From NCBI RefSeq assembly GCF_037975245.1, contig NC_092571.1, positions 24,063,564 to 24,127,563 on the forward strand: a stretch of 64,000 nucleotides of DNA, in the 5' to 3' direction. Shown here in pieces: positions 25,462-38,250 of the stretch (within the stretch, counting starts at the first letter, position 1; each line of letters begins with the position of its first letter). The position numbers and the translations under genes are program-made. The notes beneath the pieces are model-generated. The model saw only the letters and a list, made by a program, of their open reading frames with translations, searched no databases and had not been told where the DNA came from. The DNA is from Apostichopus japonicus. Taxonomy: Eukaryota > Echinodermata > Holothuroidea > Aspidochirotida > Stichopodidae.

Positions 25462-25548
25462 TGAGTCCATAAAAACTCCTGCACAGAAAATAGATGCATT
25501 TTGAGAACGAGACGCCCAGGCCGAATATAAAATATTCAGAGGCTACCA

Positions 25549-25600
25549 CTGATGAAGTTCCTCCTATAAAGTTTGAGAGCAGAAACCGGTCTAGTTGGTC
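25549..25600 (+). ncRNA. Hammerhead-like motif, probably degenerate
   Basis: CTGATGA (25549-25555), GAAA (25582-25585), a possible helix III ACC/GGT and a GTC cleavage triplet ending at 25600 are in the right order in the 3' region of the Penelope-like insertion. Helix II is weak and helix I does not pair, so activity is not expected. It may be a decayed ribozyme or chance. Confidence 0.25.
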
Positions 25601-26085
25601 ATAAAACCTACACTAGTCTCTCCTACTAGTAACAGTACACTCAATTCACCTAATAGGTGCAATTATGTTTCACCACGAGGAGCATGCTATAAGTTCATGT
25701 TCCTCGGGCCCTCCCTTAAAAATACTTCAGGTTCTTGGCGACTACGTTGCGTTAGATAGTGTAAAACCGCCTACACCCCTTTCATTCAGATAATTATGAT
25801 ATACTTGCTAACTGTGCATTGATTTTCCCTGACAGTAATAGTCAGCACTATAGTACTGAGCCGTATCTAATTGTCGCGTAGGCCTGATAATTGCCTTAGT
25901 ATCACATTTGGAATAAAAACTATCGCGTTTCAGGGAAGAGCAGCTGAATATATATTAGGCTTTTCTTTCACCAAGTTATGCCTATTAGGAATTTGAAGTA
26001 CTCCCATATAAAAAAAACGCAACTGATTTCCAAAAAGGGGGGGGGGGCCGGGTCGGCCCCCCCCCCTGGATCCGCCCCTGGCATT

Positions 26086-28366
26086 TCTGTGGAGTTACTA
26101 AACTTATAGAGGAACTTAATCAATCAATCAAATTTAAATTTATTTAACGGTTAGTCTTCAGATCCAGTATTCATTACTTCATAAATTGTAAAAATTAGAG
26201 CGTTCAACTTATGGTGAGTTTCTGACGTCAGTAAACCAATTAGACTGATCAGCCAATCAATCAACCAATCATATCGACCACATACTCTTGAGATTTTTGT
26301 TTTTCATTTTTTATTACACGGCTTTGCTTCTATACTAAACATTTTCATATCAATCGATCAATCAGTTTCTTCATCCATCAATATGTTCAATCCATCAAAA
26401 TATCATCTCTTTAGTGCATGTCTTACAGACATAATCTGTACAATAGGTGCAATTTACATCTATATAGTTACTTCCATTTGCAGGGCACATTTCTATTACA
26501 CAAATATCACAATTTTCACCAAAGAAATATCAAATCTTCTTATTGAAGATATTGACATGTTTTATATTATCTCTTTTCTATTATTTCTATTATGATTTAT
26601 GATTGGCAACGTACCCCTTGGGGTGCAATCACGTATATTTTCGGGGGGGGGGGAGCTTTGGCCCGCATAGAAAGAATCAACGGGACTCGCCCACAAACAC
26701 CCCCACCACTACCACCACCACCCCAAGCCCCACCAATACCACACCCCGCCTCCCACTTCTGGTAGACAACAATTTCTACTGTAAAGTACATAAATGTATA
26801 AGATGTATTTGCGATACAAACTAACCATTCGAACAAATTTCCAAAGTTGCAAAATATAACATCACTTTGCATTCAAGCTCCCTACATTTTACCAAACTTT
26901 ATCAAGGGGGTGGGTGGTGGGGAGGGGTAGGGGTAGGGTGCGCTCCTCCACTTAGACACCTTTCCGAGACAAATTAACATCATATATAGGCCTCCCCTCC
27001 CAATGAGGTGGTTGCGCACCATGCTTGCTCCATCCATATATTAAGTTAAACAAGTTACACACTGTGAAAAGTTCATGTGAGTTTGTGCACCAGATGTGGA
27101 TATAAACTTGACCATAACAACAATATTGAATTAGCCCTTTAATCCAGTAAAACCATCTTGTCCATGTCGCCGCGGCTAAATTGTAAAATGTGATTACTTT
27201 TCGGGGATCCACTTTAAGGTTTATAGAAATATCACATTCAGTTATGTTATTCCTTGTTATCAGGTATTTTCGTGTAACTCGCTTACTTATTTATTTCGGT
27301 TCGGATATTGTTAGCGATATTCGTACTTTATATCAAACGGGTGATTAGATCATGAAAATGTGAAAGCATAAGTTTTAATTCTGCAAAAACAAAGGTTTTT
27401 ATATACTTAAAGGAGCAGTGTATATACCAAACATATCAAGGCAACTTTTTTCTTATTGACTCATATATACATAAATTACATACTTCCAGCTGTTGAAAAG
27501 AAATATTTTACTTTACGACGAACATTTTTTAATTAAGGCAAAACATATGAAGAAAGTTTATTTCGTGAGAAAATATGACAATATGAATTTTTTTTTGTTG
27601 ATAATTATGAAGGATAGTGCAATAGAAGTGCATATGTATTACACTGGTTGGTAAATTATTAATCGTTTACATTGTCCCGACCGTACATGTTAATATAATT
27701 TAATAATTTCAGCCACATTGTCGATATCCAGGTTAGAAACAAAACAAAAATCATAGAAACTTTACGGGATTAAAACATGCACAGTTAACTTGGAGGTTGA
27801 CAATCTTACTTTGAGGTATGTTTCATATACCTCATTCATTATGATGAGAAAATCCTTTTTTTCTCAATCTTTCTTTTTAAGAGGACCCAATAAACATCAC
27901 TAAATGCGGTATATTTTGCTATACCTCACAATGATTTAGCCTACCTCAAATGCGAGGTTTCCATCATACTACGTATTGAAGTATTTTACACCCTATGTAT
28001 TAAGGTATTCATATTTCTCATATACGGTAATTCAGTTCTATGTCATTATGAGGTTTTCAAAATAACTCCCACAAAAAGTCAGAATATAAATATATATATA
28101 TATATATCATCGAATGTTACAATGTAATCCATCTTTTGATGTGGTTCCTTAGAGGTCACGTGAGGTTTAGTTTCCTAGAATTTCAATTCAACCGATGATA
28201 GCTAATCTCAAATTGGGATATTTATAGTACACAATTTAATATACATTACCATAATTATTCATATTTATAACTTTCTTCATATCAAACGAAATTGAATAAT
28301 TTCGAGAGACAAAACTACAACAACAAGACGTTTATAACGAATTTATTACTATAAATAAGTACTTAC
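26086..28366. other. Gene-free stretch
   Basis: No supported gene. AATC-rich sequence continues to about 26400; G- and C-runs occur near 26640, 26700 and 26905; a short TA run is at 28085-28107. Further minus-strand exons of the secreted-protein gene would be expected here or beyond the window, but none was recognised. Confidence 0.35.
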
Positions 28367-28744
28367 CTTGGACTGTAGCTACGATGTTTTCCTTCAAAAT
28401 TGTTTCAATGGCGCCCTCACCTCTATGCGGTGACGTCAGCACAATAACCGTTGTTACTTCGTCACCACAAAAATCCACTGTGTGGTTGTAATCCTTAGAA
28501 TATAACATAGGCAAACCTTGATGATCTATCGTACGAATAAGGTCTGTGTCTTTCCGCTTATAGGCGATGTAGATGTTCACCGGCAGAGAAATGATCTTTA
28601 ACCTCATGATGTCACCTTTCGTATCGATCTGAAAGCTGACCAGGTCAGACGGCAAACTTGGAGGGAGATGCTTCTCTGTGAGATTGAGTTTTGTTAGAGA
28701 CACCTGGTCAGTAGCTGATAATCTAGAGACGTTACATTTGACAT
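28367..28744 (-). CDS. Internal exon of a secreted or membrane protein gene (exon 2)
   Basis: On the minus strand the exon has a pyrimidine-rich acceptor ending TTTCATCAG at 28745 and a CAAG-GTAAGT donor at 28366-28361. It is 378 nt, exactly 126 codons, and phase 1 at both ends, the symmetrical phase typical of shuffled extracellular modules. The translation begins DVKCNVSRLSATD and ends ENIVATVQ. It has three N-glycosylation sequons (NVS, NLT, NHT) and two cysteines (KCNV, FCGD) that could pair. The entry phase matches the single overhanging G of the signal-peptide exon at 48599-48671, giving one secreted N-terminus. I do not recognise the domain. A metalloprotease-type prodomain is a loose possibility from general layout only. 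The ATG upstream at 28823 lies in intron-like sequence and is not used as a start. Confidence 0.62.
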
Positions 28745-30059
28745 CTGATGAAAGAAATTTGGAGAAACAAAGAAAAACAAAACAATTAATATCCAAAACG
28801 AAACAAAACAAAAAAAAAATCAAATCAGAACGAACAATGCAGTCATTTTATTCGTTAGTTGTATAACATTATTACATCCCCCGAACGAGTACATTTTATA
28901 TTGTAAACAGGAGCAGATCGCGTGGGGGGGATGGAGATGGGTGGAGGAGGGGATAAACATGTGCAATAGCTTTCATATAGTATTAATTATATATTCTTCA
29001 GTATTACAATCTTACTTTATTTATGAACACATTTCTTTACACATGTATAACATGAGGTTGCTTTTTTTTGGCACAACGTGCGTTTAAATCCTCAAGTCGC
29101 TTTTTCTGACTATTTCCATGGGTGCACGTTACCTTCATATATACTTTCGTTTAATCATGAAAATCGTTTTTTACTACACATGACACATTTTACAGCTATT
29201 GATGAACAAATTCTCTTTAAGATTGCAAGATATAACACGATAAATAAAATATTGCAACCCTTTCACAAGTTTTCCTTTTCTGTAGTGTTCTATCTGAATT
29301 TTACATATTTTTCTGGAAGTTGCGTTTTCTTTTCCATCAAAGAGAACTGGACTGTAATGGCTTATCGGTTTCATTACAGGAACACATCACAACGTTGTCT
29401 CTTTGGTATGGGCTAAATTGATTATGCAGAAGGCAAGGGAGTCTAGTCACCCCTTGATATAGTCTACAGGGACAGTTTTTACACCATACCGCAGCCGCTT
29501 GAAATTAAAAACACAAAAGCTTTCTACTGAGAAAAACCGCTATTATTTAAATTTTTGTCACTGGAGGTGCATAAGTTAATATCACACTATTTGACATTTA
29601 AAGGAGAAAAGTGTAAGTTTTAAAATGTGAAAATTTGAAAGCATTTTCAGTACTCCTGTCAGTACTTTTTAGACCTGCTTTTGTAATCATAGAGCGACTG
29701 AATTTATTAATCGAAAATATTCGACGAAGATTTCTTATGAGTATACAAATTCCAATGGAAAAATGATATAAATATGTTTTGACTTTTCAAGTTAGCCAAG
29801 CGTCACTTCAAGCAAAATGTTTTTATTGACGATTGAATTCCTCGATCATTACAAAATAAGTTTTTAAAACTAGAAAATTAGGATTTATTACATGGACCAA
29901 AAAACAAATGACTATTTGAAGGTCAACTTCTGGAAGAGTTGTCTTTTCAAAATCGAGGGGAGGGAAGGGACACGAGAAGTGCCTGTTTTTGCTTGCGATT
30001 GTTCGCGATGAAAGATGAGAGTAATGGCCGTGTTACGATTGTTGTTCTTCTTCTCTTTT
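28745..30059. other. Putative intron 1 (3' part)
   Basis: No other feature recognised. The pyrimidine tract of the acceptor lies at 28746-28790. G-rich patch at 28925-28955. Confidence 0.4.
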
Positions 30060-30680
30060 GTGGCTATTGCTGTTGCTGTTGCTAATGTTGTTGCTGTTTG
30101 TCATTATGTTGTTGTTGTTGATTGACGTTATTGCTGTTGTTGTTGATGTTGTTTGATGTTGTTATTGCTCGTATTGAAGTTATTGCTATGACTGTCTTCT
30201 TATTACTGGTGTTGTTCTTATTGTTATCGTTGCTGTTGCTACTGTTGGTGTAATGGTTGCTGACGTAATTGCTATTGTTGCTGTTGTTGCTGCTGTGAAT
30301 ATTATTGTTACTTCTGTCGTTGCTACTGTTGTCCCTATTGTCCTTGCGATAATTTCTGATGATGGTGTTATTGTTGATACTGTTTTTTACAATGTTCTTG
30401 TTATTGTTTTTGCTACTGCTATTGTTGTTGTTACTTCTGTTCGTTCCGCTCTTGTTCATATTGTTCTTGCTAGTGTTTCTACTGTTGGTATTATTGTTGC
30501 TAGTGCTGTTCCTACGGTTATGGTAATTGTCTTTGCTATTGCTATTGTTATTTGTGTATAATTCTGCTCTTGTTCCTACTGTTCTTGTTATAGTGTTGCT
30601 GCTTGAAGTTCCTATTGTTCTGTTAGTGTTGTTGTTATCGTTGTTGTTGCTGCGGCTAGCACTGTTGCTGTTATCCGGCT
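30060..30680. repeat. Imperfect GTT/GCT trinucleotide repeat
   Basis: The plus strand is built from TTGTTGCTGTTG-type triplets with frequent single-base changes. Translation gives Asn/Ser-rich frames on the minus strand and Val/Ile/Leu-rich frames on the plus strand, an outcome of triplet composition rather than a gene: no start context, no splice sites, no domain. Confidence 0.85.
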
Positions 30681-32944
30681 TCATATACCCATGGGAAATT
30701 CGTTTGTAAATGACATTAGTACGATAGTACAGTTGCTCTTTCACAGGGAAAGTATCGATTTTCACCCCTTTTCTGTGAATCGGGCCTAAATTTCATCCAT
30801 ATAAATTAGGCAAGAATCTAAACATGAGGTAGGCCTATATCTTTTAACAACTTTCCTCCCAGGATGCGCGCAAGAATATTTTAGAACAAGTATATGTTTT
30901 ACTGCGCAAGTAGTCCTTCAAAAGTTCGGAAACGTTTTGAATTGAAACCGATCAAAAATATGTAAAGGCTATACTTAGTTGATTACACCTTTTAGTCATC
31001 TCACTGTTATTATAAAATATTTTCAGGTAATGATTTTGACATTCTTTTTGTATTATAGACAAATTTGTAACTACCACACTTTATATTGTTCAACCGTACA
31101 GTAGTTCATTCAAAAACATAATAGTAAATTATTTTCGAGAAATTTTGATTGAATTTATTCAATTACGTAACACTGTTTTAAAGTTAAGTGGTGTGGATGG
31201 GGGGGGGGGGGGTGGGGAGTGAGGGTGGGAGAGGGAGAGGTGGAGGTGAGGATGTTTCAAAATTATTCTATTGCCTCTTACAGGGGCGGATACATGACTT
31301 TATAAAAGATAAAAACTCAGTTATGGAATAAATATATAAGATTTCTACATACGCTTAATTTACAAGTTACGAACGTCAATTAACAACGATTCGTCTTGTT
31401 TACACAATAACCAGAAGTAGTTGTGTTGAAGTTAGCAAACATGTTTAACTTGATCATCAAAACCAAAAATTAAAAAAATTATACAAGTCTTCAACAAGTG
31501 AGAAATGCAAGAGTCACATATACTTCCATATTTGACGGCCCTTTAAGATTTCGATAGTTTAAACCATTCAGTCCAATAAATCCTGTTGTCAATATATTGA
31601 TTTTCAAAGTCACTTTTTGCACTCTCTCCAACTCTCTGTATCACAATTTTTTTTCTTTCTGAAATAGTAACAGCATAGTAGCTTCACTTTTACATAATTT
31701 CATTTGGGCAATTAACCTACAAAACTAGGACGAGTATAGTATTTTATAATCGTTCAACTGGAATGGACTGCCTTTTAGGACCATACGTCCATTTCATATT
31801 GTCCCACGTGACCTCGTTATTGAGTTGGAGAATGTCAATAATGTATCACGTTTTCTGGCAACATCAATTCGTAAACAGAATTCTGTTAAATAGTTTCGGA
31901 GATAGCAGACGACACACGAGCGGGGCAACTATATATATATATAAGCGCGGGAAACAGCTGCGCGTGTGTTGATGGAATACACACGTAATTTTTCATTGAG
32001 GTTAAGAAGTCACGTGATGACGTATTTATTTTCCTGACTTATACGCTTGTTTGACCAATTGAAACATTTGTGTGAGTAATGACGTCATCCGAGGGTGATT
32101 TCACATTTGTTTAGGAAATGCCATCCAGCATCTGCGTCATGATCTCGATGTTTTGAATTTGACAAGACCGACCATGTTACTTTGATGTCAACTTTTATTT
32201 GGTTGGCATTGATTTGATTGTACAGCCTAACTGCATCTATGGGTATAAATAAAGACCATCAGAGAACATGCAATCATTTTATTTAGGTTTTATATCTCAC
32301 GCTTTTTGAAGAATACTTCCGACCTATTGGTCAAATTTCGGACAGTTTATAAAGCGGGTTCGATATGTAGATATTGTCATACATATCAGAGAGGAAAACA
32401 GTTCCACGAATGGATACAGTTCCCATAGCTACTGACAACAGCAAACGTTGCAGGAATTCAAACATTTAGAACTACATCCCAGAGAATAATAGAGAATAAT
32501 GTTCTCGGGCGAACTTGTGACTGCGCCATGACACACAAGGCATCAAACGAAGAACACATTGATACGAACTTGATATCAAGAGCTGGAGAAGCCAGTCGGG
32601 ACTGGCATTTAAACTATACATACTACCAATTAAAGGAACGTAAAAACAACATAATAAAGCTAGCATGTTATTCAGAAACGAATAAACATACCTTTTTAGC
32701 AGAATAAATCAAACACAATTACAATAAAGCAACATCGCTTATCGACATTTTCAGCTTCTGTGCGACGACTTGTCAGATAAAATCTTCGTTACTCCAGGAT
32801 AATAAAACGTAAATGATTAGAGAGTTATGCCCAAGTAGCATTTTTTTCTATTTCTTAATTCAATTTTATTTCTTAATTACTCTGTCTTCATTATTTCTTA
32901 ATTATTTGCTAATTGATGTTTATTAGGTGATATGTAGTATGTAG
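30681..32944. other. Gene-free stretch with one solo transposon end
   Basis: A G-run lies at 31199-31212. CAGGGGCGGATACATGAC at 31281 matches the hAT-type left termini elsewhere in the window, but no inverted partner or duplication was found. The rest shows nothing recognisable. Confidence 0.4.
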
Positions 32945-33319
32945 CAAGGGCGTAGGAACCGGGGGCTGGGGGGGGGGGGCGCCAGCCCCCCAGTGAAAAA
33001 TGTGGAGGGGCGAAGTATCATTCCGCCCCCCCCCCGCTTCGCAAGTCAGAAAACCCCTTTTTCATTTCCAAATGAGAAAAAAATCTCATTTGGAGCACCA
33101 AATTGCATCTAAGGCCTGGTGAAAATACAAAATTAAGTTTACAAAATGGAGTGGGTGTTGAAGTGTGCTATATTGCACCAAATTGCATCTGAGGCTACCT
33201 GGAAATGCAAAAAAATTCCAAAGGGGAGGGGGACACCCCCTCCCCTTAGACCCCTCCCCCAGGCCGGCCATCAGTCTTCAGCCCCCCCCCCCACTCAAAA
33301 GTACCTTCCTACGCCACTG
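32945..33319 (+). mobile_element. Short hAT-type element, 375 bp
   Basis: Termini CAAGGGCGTAGGAA (32945) and the inverted CAGTGGCGTAGGAA (ending 33319) are flanked by exact 8-bp duplications GTATGTAG (32937-32944, 33320-33327). The interior has a duplicated GCACCAAATTGCATCT (33093, 33176) and a C-rich complement of the GGGGAGGGG-TCTAAGGGGA segment seen at 24470. It is non-coding. Confidence 0.9.
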
Positions 33320-33517
33320 GTATGTAGGCTACTTCTGCTTTATTGCATTATCAATTGTGATCTAAGTTTGACTCGTACTCGACAGACATATTAGCTAAAA
33401 TTACCCGCCAAAATTGAGGATCGTATACGACATGAGACACGTGACGCTTCTATTAATAGCTCTATATAGGCTACGATCATTATACTCCACCAGAGGAAAG
33501 AAAAGTTCGAGCATGAA

Positions 33518-33801
33518 ACAGCCGCGGACCCAGGGCGCTGGGGTGTCTTCCTCACCCGCCCCCCCCCCCCCCCCAATTCAATCACACACAAATCTCAAAA
33601 GTAGTAGGTAGCACAATCATTAACTTAGACCTAATTATAAACCTAATTTTATCGTGTAAATATTCCATCAAGATGAACCATTTGACGTCTGTCCCTTTCT
33701 TGGGGGGGGGGGGGGACCTCCACATACCACATATATGGGAGTTGGCTTCAACCATCCCACGGCCACACCTCCTCCTTCTTAAAATCCAAGTTCCGCCCCA
33801 A
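33518..33801 (+). mobile_element. Short hAT-like element, possible 5-bp duplication
   Basis: The left end CAGCCGCGGACCCAGGG (from about 33519) and the right end, which reads TTGGGGCGGAACTTGG inverted from 33801, are diverged copies of the CAGGGGCGGATCCAGG terminus. ATGAA occurs at 33513-33517 and 33802-33806. The interior shares TAATTATARACCTAATT and the surrounding sequence with the element at 42071, so they are one family. It is non-coding. Confidence 0.6.
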
Positions 33802-33806
33802 ATGAA

Positions 33807-36035
33807 TTATTCATAAATGACGGTGATAGCTCGCTACAAGTGTCGAGTGTCTTCTGATTGTGCTCTTCATAATATGAGAGGAATGTAACATATTTGTCTA
33901 ACATCCTAAGAAAATACAGCACAATGCTGCAAAGAATACCACCAAAGTCTGACAGCTTTTTGCACCAACACATGAACTGCCTTTAATTTTATGTTCCCTT
34001 GATGTGGTTAGAACCTGTCCACAATATATATCACTTTTATAAGTTTGAGGACGTAGATTGATTAGACTTTAAAAACAAAGACTTAATTTTTTTGCATATT
34101 TCAATTACATTTCAATGTTATGTAATTATTTCAATTTTTATTGTTATCCATGTGTGACGTCACACAATATTGCGCAATGTACTCTTCCAAAATGATGCGA
34201 GTAAACTGCAATATATTTTTATCAAGTTATGAAGCTGCAATTGGATCCATTCCATTTTCAGAAGGTTTTCGATTATAAACATCTTCTTTAAATCATTCAC
34301 ATTTTTATCCGTTTAAAAGTTAGATATAATCTTCAAGAGAATCTGATATGGAACCTCAAGAATGTCTTAATATTTTAGCCATTGATTGAACACATGGGAA
34401 AATGAAACAAAAACAATATTAAAAGTCACCAAAAGCTACATGACAAACATATTAAGCCTATTTTTTAATTTTTTAAATAAATCCATTTATCAAAATCATA
34501 CTTATTTTATTTGACCTAGCATGCGATAAAGAAGAAAAAAGTCCAACAAACATTGCGAAGTTTAGAATGAGTTTGTATTGCAGTTAGTGATGAAATCGAC
34601 CGACCAAAATAATTCAATTTATATATTAGTAATATCAGTATCAGCCAAGTAAAACTTGGCGATGGTCCCATGTATACGTTTAAAATCATTATTTTACACT
34701 GTCAGCTCAACGTAACGAACAAGCGTTTACAAAGTTATCTACGTTCTTATATATAGTCATTTGTATGAGATATTTTAGGAATCCTTTTTTTGCAATAAAC
34801 ATGTACATATAACACGTTCCATATGCTGTCCAATTTGTCTGAAAATGAGCTAATCAATATTTTAAGACATAGTAGTTCGAGTTGATATCTTAAACAAACA
34901 GACTTGGCACCTCGTAATTCCCGGAGGGCTGACAACTAACCGAAGTTTCTCAGAAAATGATATGCTATTTTGTTGAAATTTGTTCTATAGGAATACTCTT
35001 GTAGTCTTGTTAAGCACAATGATTTATACATAAGTCATTAATATTCATTAATGACAAATTATGCCAACCGTGACAAGCAAATATTTGATACGTCGTGTTT
35101 TAAATAAATCATTATTTTATCTTAATTAGGTATGTACGATAAAAGAGAAAAGAATTGGGCGACATACATCCGTATAAGCTAAGACTAAATGTGTGTTTTC
35201 TATGAAAAATTTCCGATTGTTTTGCAATCTTTTTAGCTAAATCAAAATTCACAATACATTTTACACTCTTAATTAATTGAGGGTTGTCTGAACATATGGC
35301 GATGACGTGGAGTGTATTGTTTTGTGCAAGACAAAAAAAATATGGAAATTAAGCGTTTAAGCTATTAAGTTGCTCTTTTTTCGAAGATTATAAGATTTAA
35401 GATATTTGTTGTTGAAAATATTACCTTTTTATTGCTTTGCCATTATGACTGCATAATTATTTATAACAATAAGTTATTACAAGCTTGTGTTACAGTCAAA
35501 ACTATTGAAGTGCGAGAAAAGAAAGCTCCTTGACAATATTTAATATTTATTGTACAAATAGTAATAACAAATATACAATTTAAGAAAATAAAAAGTATAA
35601 TACATAGGGTAATGCAAGCTACCGACATATTTTCTCTAACTGCAGGGTCTAATATTCTGAAGAGAGATAAATATTGAAACAGTCATTCAAAAATGCAAAA
35701 TATTGTCGGCACACGTTGTTTGAATTTTCCGGGTATAGTGAATAGGGACACAGTAAGACCTAATATGTTTTTCATATCTTATCATTCATTTAATACCGCT
35801 TCTTATATTAGCTCAATTTGGGTTTAAATGTTATTTTTAATGATTCAATGACGTCACAAGTAGGCTACATGTTTATGGATACACGCCTATGAATTCATGA
35901 ATAAACATATACTTACTGTAGTGCCCTCAAAACACCAGCACGTGTGGAATGTACGGAAATGTGAGGGTCACTGCATAGCCTAGTGTTATTTCCGGCGGCT
36001 GTATCATCAATTTTGTATGCTGACTTTCAGTGATA
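33807..36035. other. Gene-free AT-rich stretch (within putative intron)
   Basis: No gene, element terminus or RNA signal recognised. Confidence 0.4.
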
Positions 36036-36300
36036 TAGTATTATAGGCTAACTCATTATGTTGCATATGCTTTACTTGTGTTGTACTATTATAGCCTAAC
36101 GTACTTTGTTGTATATACTATACTTTTGATGTAGGCTATTATAGCCTATCGTATTATGTTGTATTTGCTTTACTTGTGATGTAGGCTATTATACCCTAAC
36201 GTAATATGTTGTATATGTTTTACTTGCGATGTATACGCCTAACGTATTTTGTTGTAGGCTATATACTATTGATGTAGTATCATAACCTTACGTATTATAC
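36036..36300. repeat. Minisatellite of roughly 55 bp, about five diverged units
   Basis: The phrase TATTATAGCCTAACGTA followed by TTGTTGTATATGCTTTACTT recurs with substitutions and one shortened unit. Confidence 0.8.
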
Positions 36301-36751
36301 CGTTACTAGGGAAGATCTTGTATAGCCTACAACTCTATTTAAAAAACACGTTATAATCTAAATTGAAGGACTCTAGAAATTCCCAGATGTTTTGGAACGA
36401 AGAAAAACTAATGAAAGTGCAATGGCTTGTCTTCTATTTTTTCTTCTTCTTTTACGGCGAAGTCGTCCTCTGCCTATTCCTTAAACGGATCTTCGTAAGG
36501 AGATCTTTTCCTTTCCGTTTGACAAGATTGTTTCCCGTCAAATTCTTCTCGCATTCAACCAAAGGCTATATTTATTTTAGTGAACTCCAGTTTGATTTGG
36601 GGATTAAATGTGTCGATCCGTGCATTTGATTATTGATTTAAGTGAGTTGGGTAACCCCCGTGAGGTTCCGTTCTGAAGCGACTCGGTGGAATTGATGTCG
36701 AGAGATGGAAAGACAGAGAAAGGTGGTTCGAGAAAATAGAACAGAACATGG
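36301..36751. other. Gene-free stretch
   Basis: An 88-codon plus frame (36363-36629) has no motif and no splice support. Confidence 0.35.
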
Positions 36752-36819
36752 TATATATATATATATATATATATATACATACATATATATATATATATAT
36801 CTGAATATCTATCTATCTA

Positions 36820-36861
<42 letters not shown>

Positions 36862-36965
36862 TAGATATTCAGATATATATATATATATATCTGAATATAT
36901 ATATATATATATATATCTATATATATATATATATATATATAGATAGATATTCAGATATATATATA
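36752..36965. repeat. Compound palindromic TA/GATA microsatellite
   Basis: TA tracts alternate with CTGAATATCTATCTATC and its inverted form GATAGATATTCAG, producing several nested inverted repeats able to extrude as hairpins. Confidence 0.9.
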
Positions 36966-38250
36966 CCTTATGAACAACGCACAAACGTGTGTAAGGTTGT
37001 CTATTGTAACCTAGTGTTTATTTCTGGTTTCTTTCATTTATCTTTTCATTACAGCTCCGTAGTTAATGAACCATAACATCATTCTATTTAGTCAATTTGC
37101 TGACCTGGACTTCAATATAAACACAATTGTGTTGATCGTGTTGGTAACTCCAAGGTGACATACTCCATGATTCTAAATTACCTTACACAGTACACACTCA
37201 ACACTTGCATGTTGAATCTAAAATGTTTTCATTAGGTACAACCTACCCCTCACTGATAGCTGTCGCATTGACCAGACATATCACTCCCTTCAATTTCCCA
37301 CATCACGACCCGAATAACTTGAAGCTTTCAGAGATTTTGAAAAAAAGTTTGGTCCCTTACTCGCCTCTCCAAAGTCACAAAAGGGTCTAAATTTGGCCCA
37401 GTCTGATTCAATTTTCGCACCACATATACCCGAGTTATGCATATTAACATCAAAGCCAGAAAGAACAGTATCTTAGGTTGATAACGTAGCTTAAGTTGTA
37501 TCCATGCATGCGTTTATTGCTTTTCAGCCATCGGGTGGATTGACGATGTTTTTGGGGGGATATTGACTGCGTGTATGTAACCTTTCCATGCAAAGTTCGA
37601 CCAACTGGTTTCGAAACTGGGTGTAATATGAATGGTGCATGTAGAATATGCATCCATTATTATATTTTAGAGGTCCACGGACTCCCTACTGCCTACCACC
37701 CCCCCCCCCCCCCCCTCTACACATCCGTTTATACAGATCTATTTTTAAGTGAAAATTCCCCTGCAAAGCCCAGTTGAGATCGCTATTTTCTCGAAAAGTT
37801 GTCGATCAATTCTGCAATAGTATAATTATAAAGAAAGTACTGAAAAAAAGTACTGCTAAAAGAAAATAACAATTTAACGGACTTTACTAAGTAAACTGTC
37901 GATTTCTTGGAAAGCGTGGCCCTGTATCTTTCACAGAAAGTTTCATTGATATCTGTTAGAATCTCTTGACATTTTCACAGAAAATTGATTGCAAAAACTA
38001 TTTTCACACGTAAACTTGTGTATAAACAAATCTTCAAAGACAAAGTAAAAGGGTTTCTCAAAACTATTGATTGTAACCCTCATTTGCATGTTGTTTGTCT
38101 TGTAGATGAATATTCAACATATAGGACAAAAAATGAAGTGAAGAAAAGCCCAACAACACGCGCCTTGTGTTATTTTTTGATTAGAAGTGAGCACATAAGC
38201 GGCTTTAATTCTGTTTCATTAACATGCACAGCTTTGGAGGAGCAGGAGAG
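36966..38250. other. Gene-free stretch
   Basis: No supported gene. C-run at 37697-37715. A plus frame from 37985 into the purine repeat has no motif and ends in satellite. Confidence 0.4.

Larger units (their letters stand above)
23315..25787 (+). mobile_element. Penelope-like insertion with inverted ends and 19-bp duplication
   Basis: The insertion is flanked by identical 19-bp direct repeats AGATAATTATGATATACTT (23296-23314, 25788-25806). Its ends are inverted copies of each other: 23315-23402 matches the complement of 25704-25787 with few changes and stops at GGGCCCGA. The coding part, a 5'-truncated reverse transcriptase, starts where the left copy ends. The simplest reading is a truncated Penelope-like copy whose left side is an inverted piece of its own 3' end, as expected from template switching or twin priming. 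An alternative is a terminal-inverted-repeat element that captured a reverse transcriptase. The hAT element at 24383-25296 later landed inside it. Confidence 0.82.
22925..26080 (+). mobile_element. Outer hAT-type element of a three-level nest
   Basis: The element starts with CAGGGGCGGATCCAGG at 22925 and ends with its inverted copy at 26080. GCATT flanks both sides (22920-22924, 26081-26085): either a 5-bp duplication, or an 8-bp one (TGTGCATT) with three bases lost on the right. Removing the insertion at 23315-25787 and one copy of its duplication leaves about 660 bp. The left arm carries a G-rich GGGGGAGGGGTCTAGGGGA-type segment and TTAGATGCAAAATGG. Both are also present in the elements at 24383 and 32945, so these are relatives. 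No transposase is encoded. Confidence 0.82.

Noticed and set aside
30082-30765. 227-codon Asn-rich minus-strand frame
   Set aside because: It follows an imperfect GTT/GCT triplet repeat that is also open on the plus strand. No domain or splice sites.
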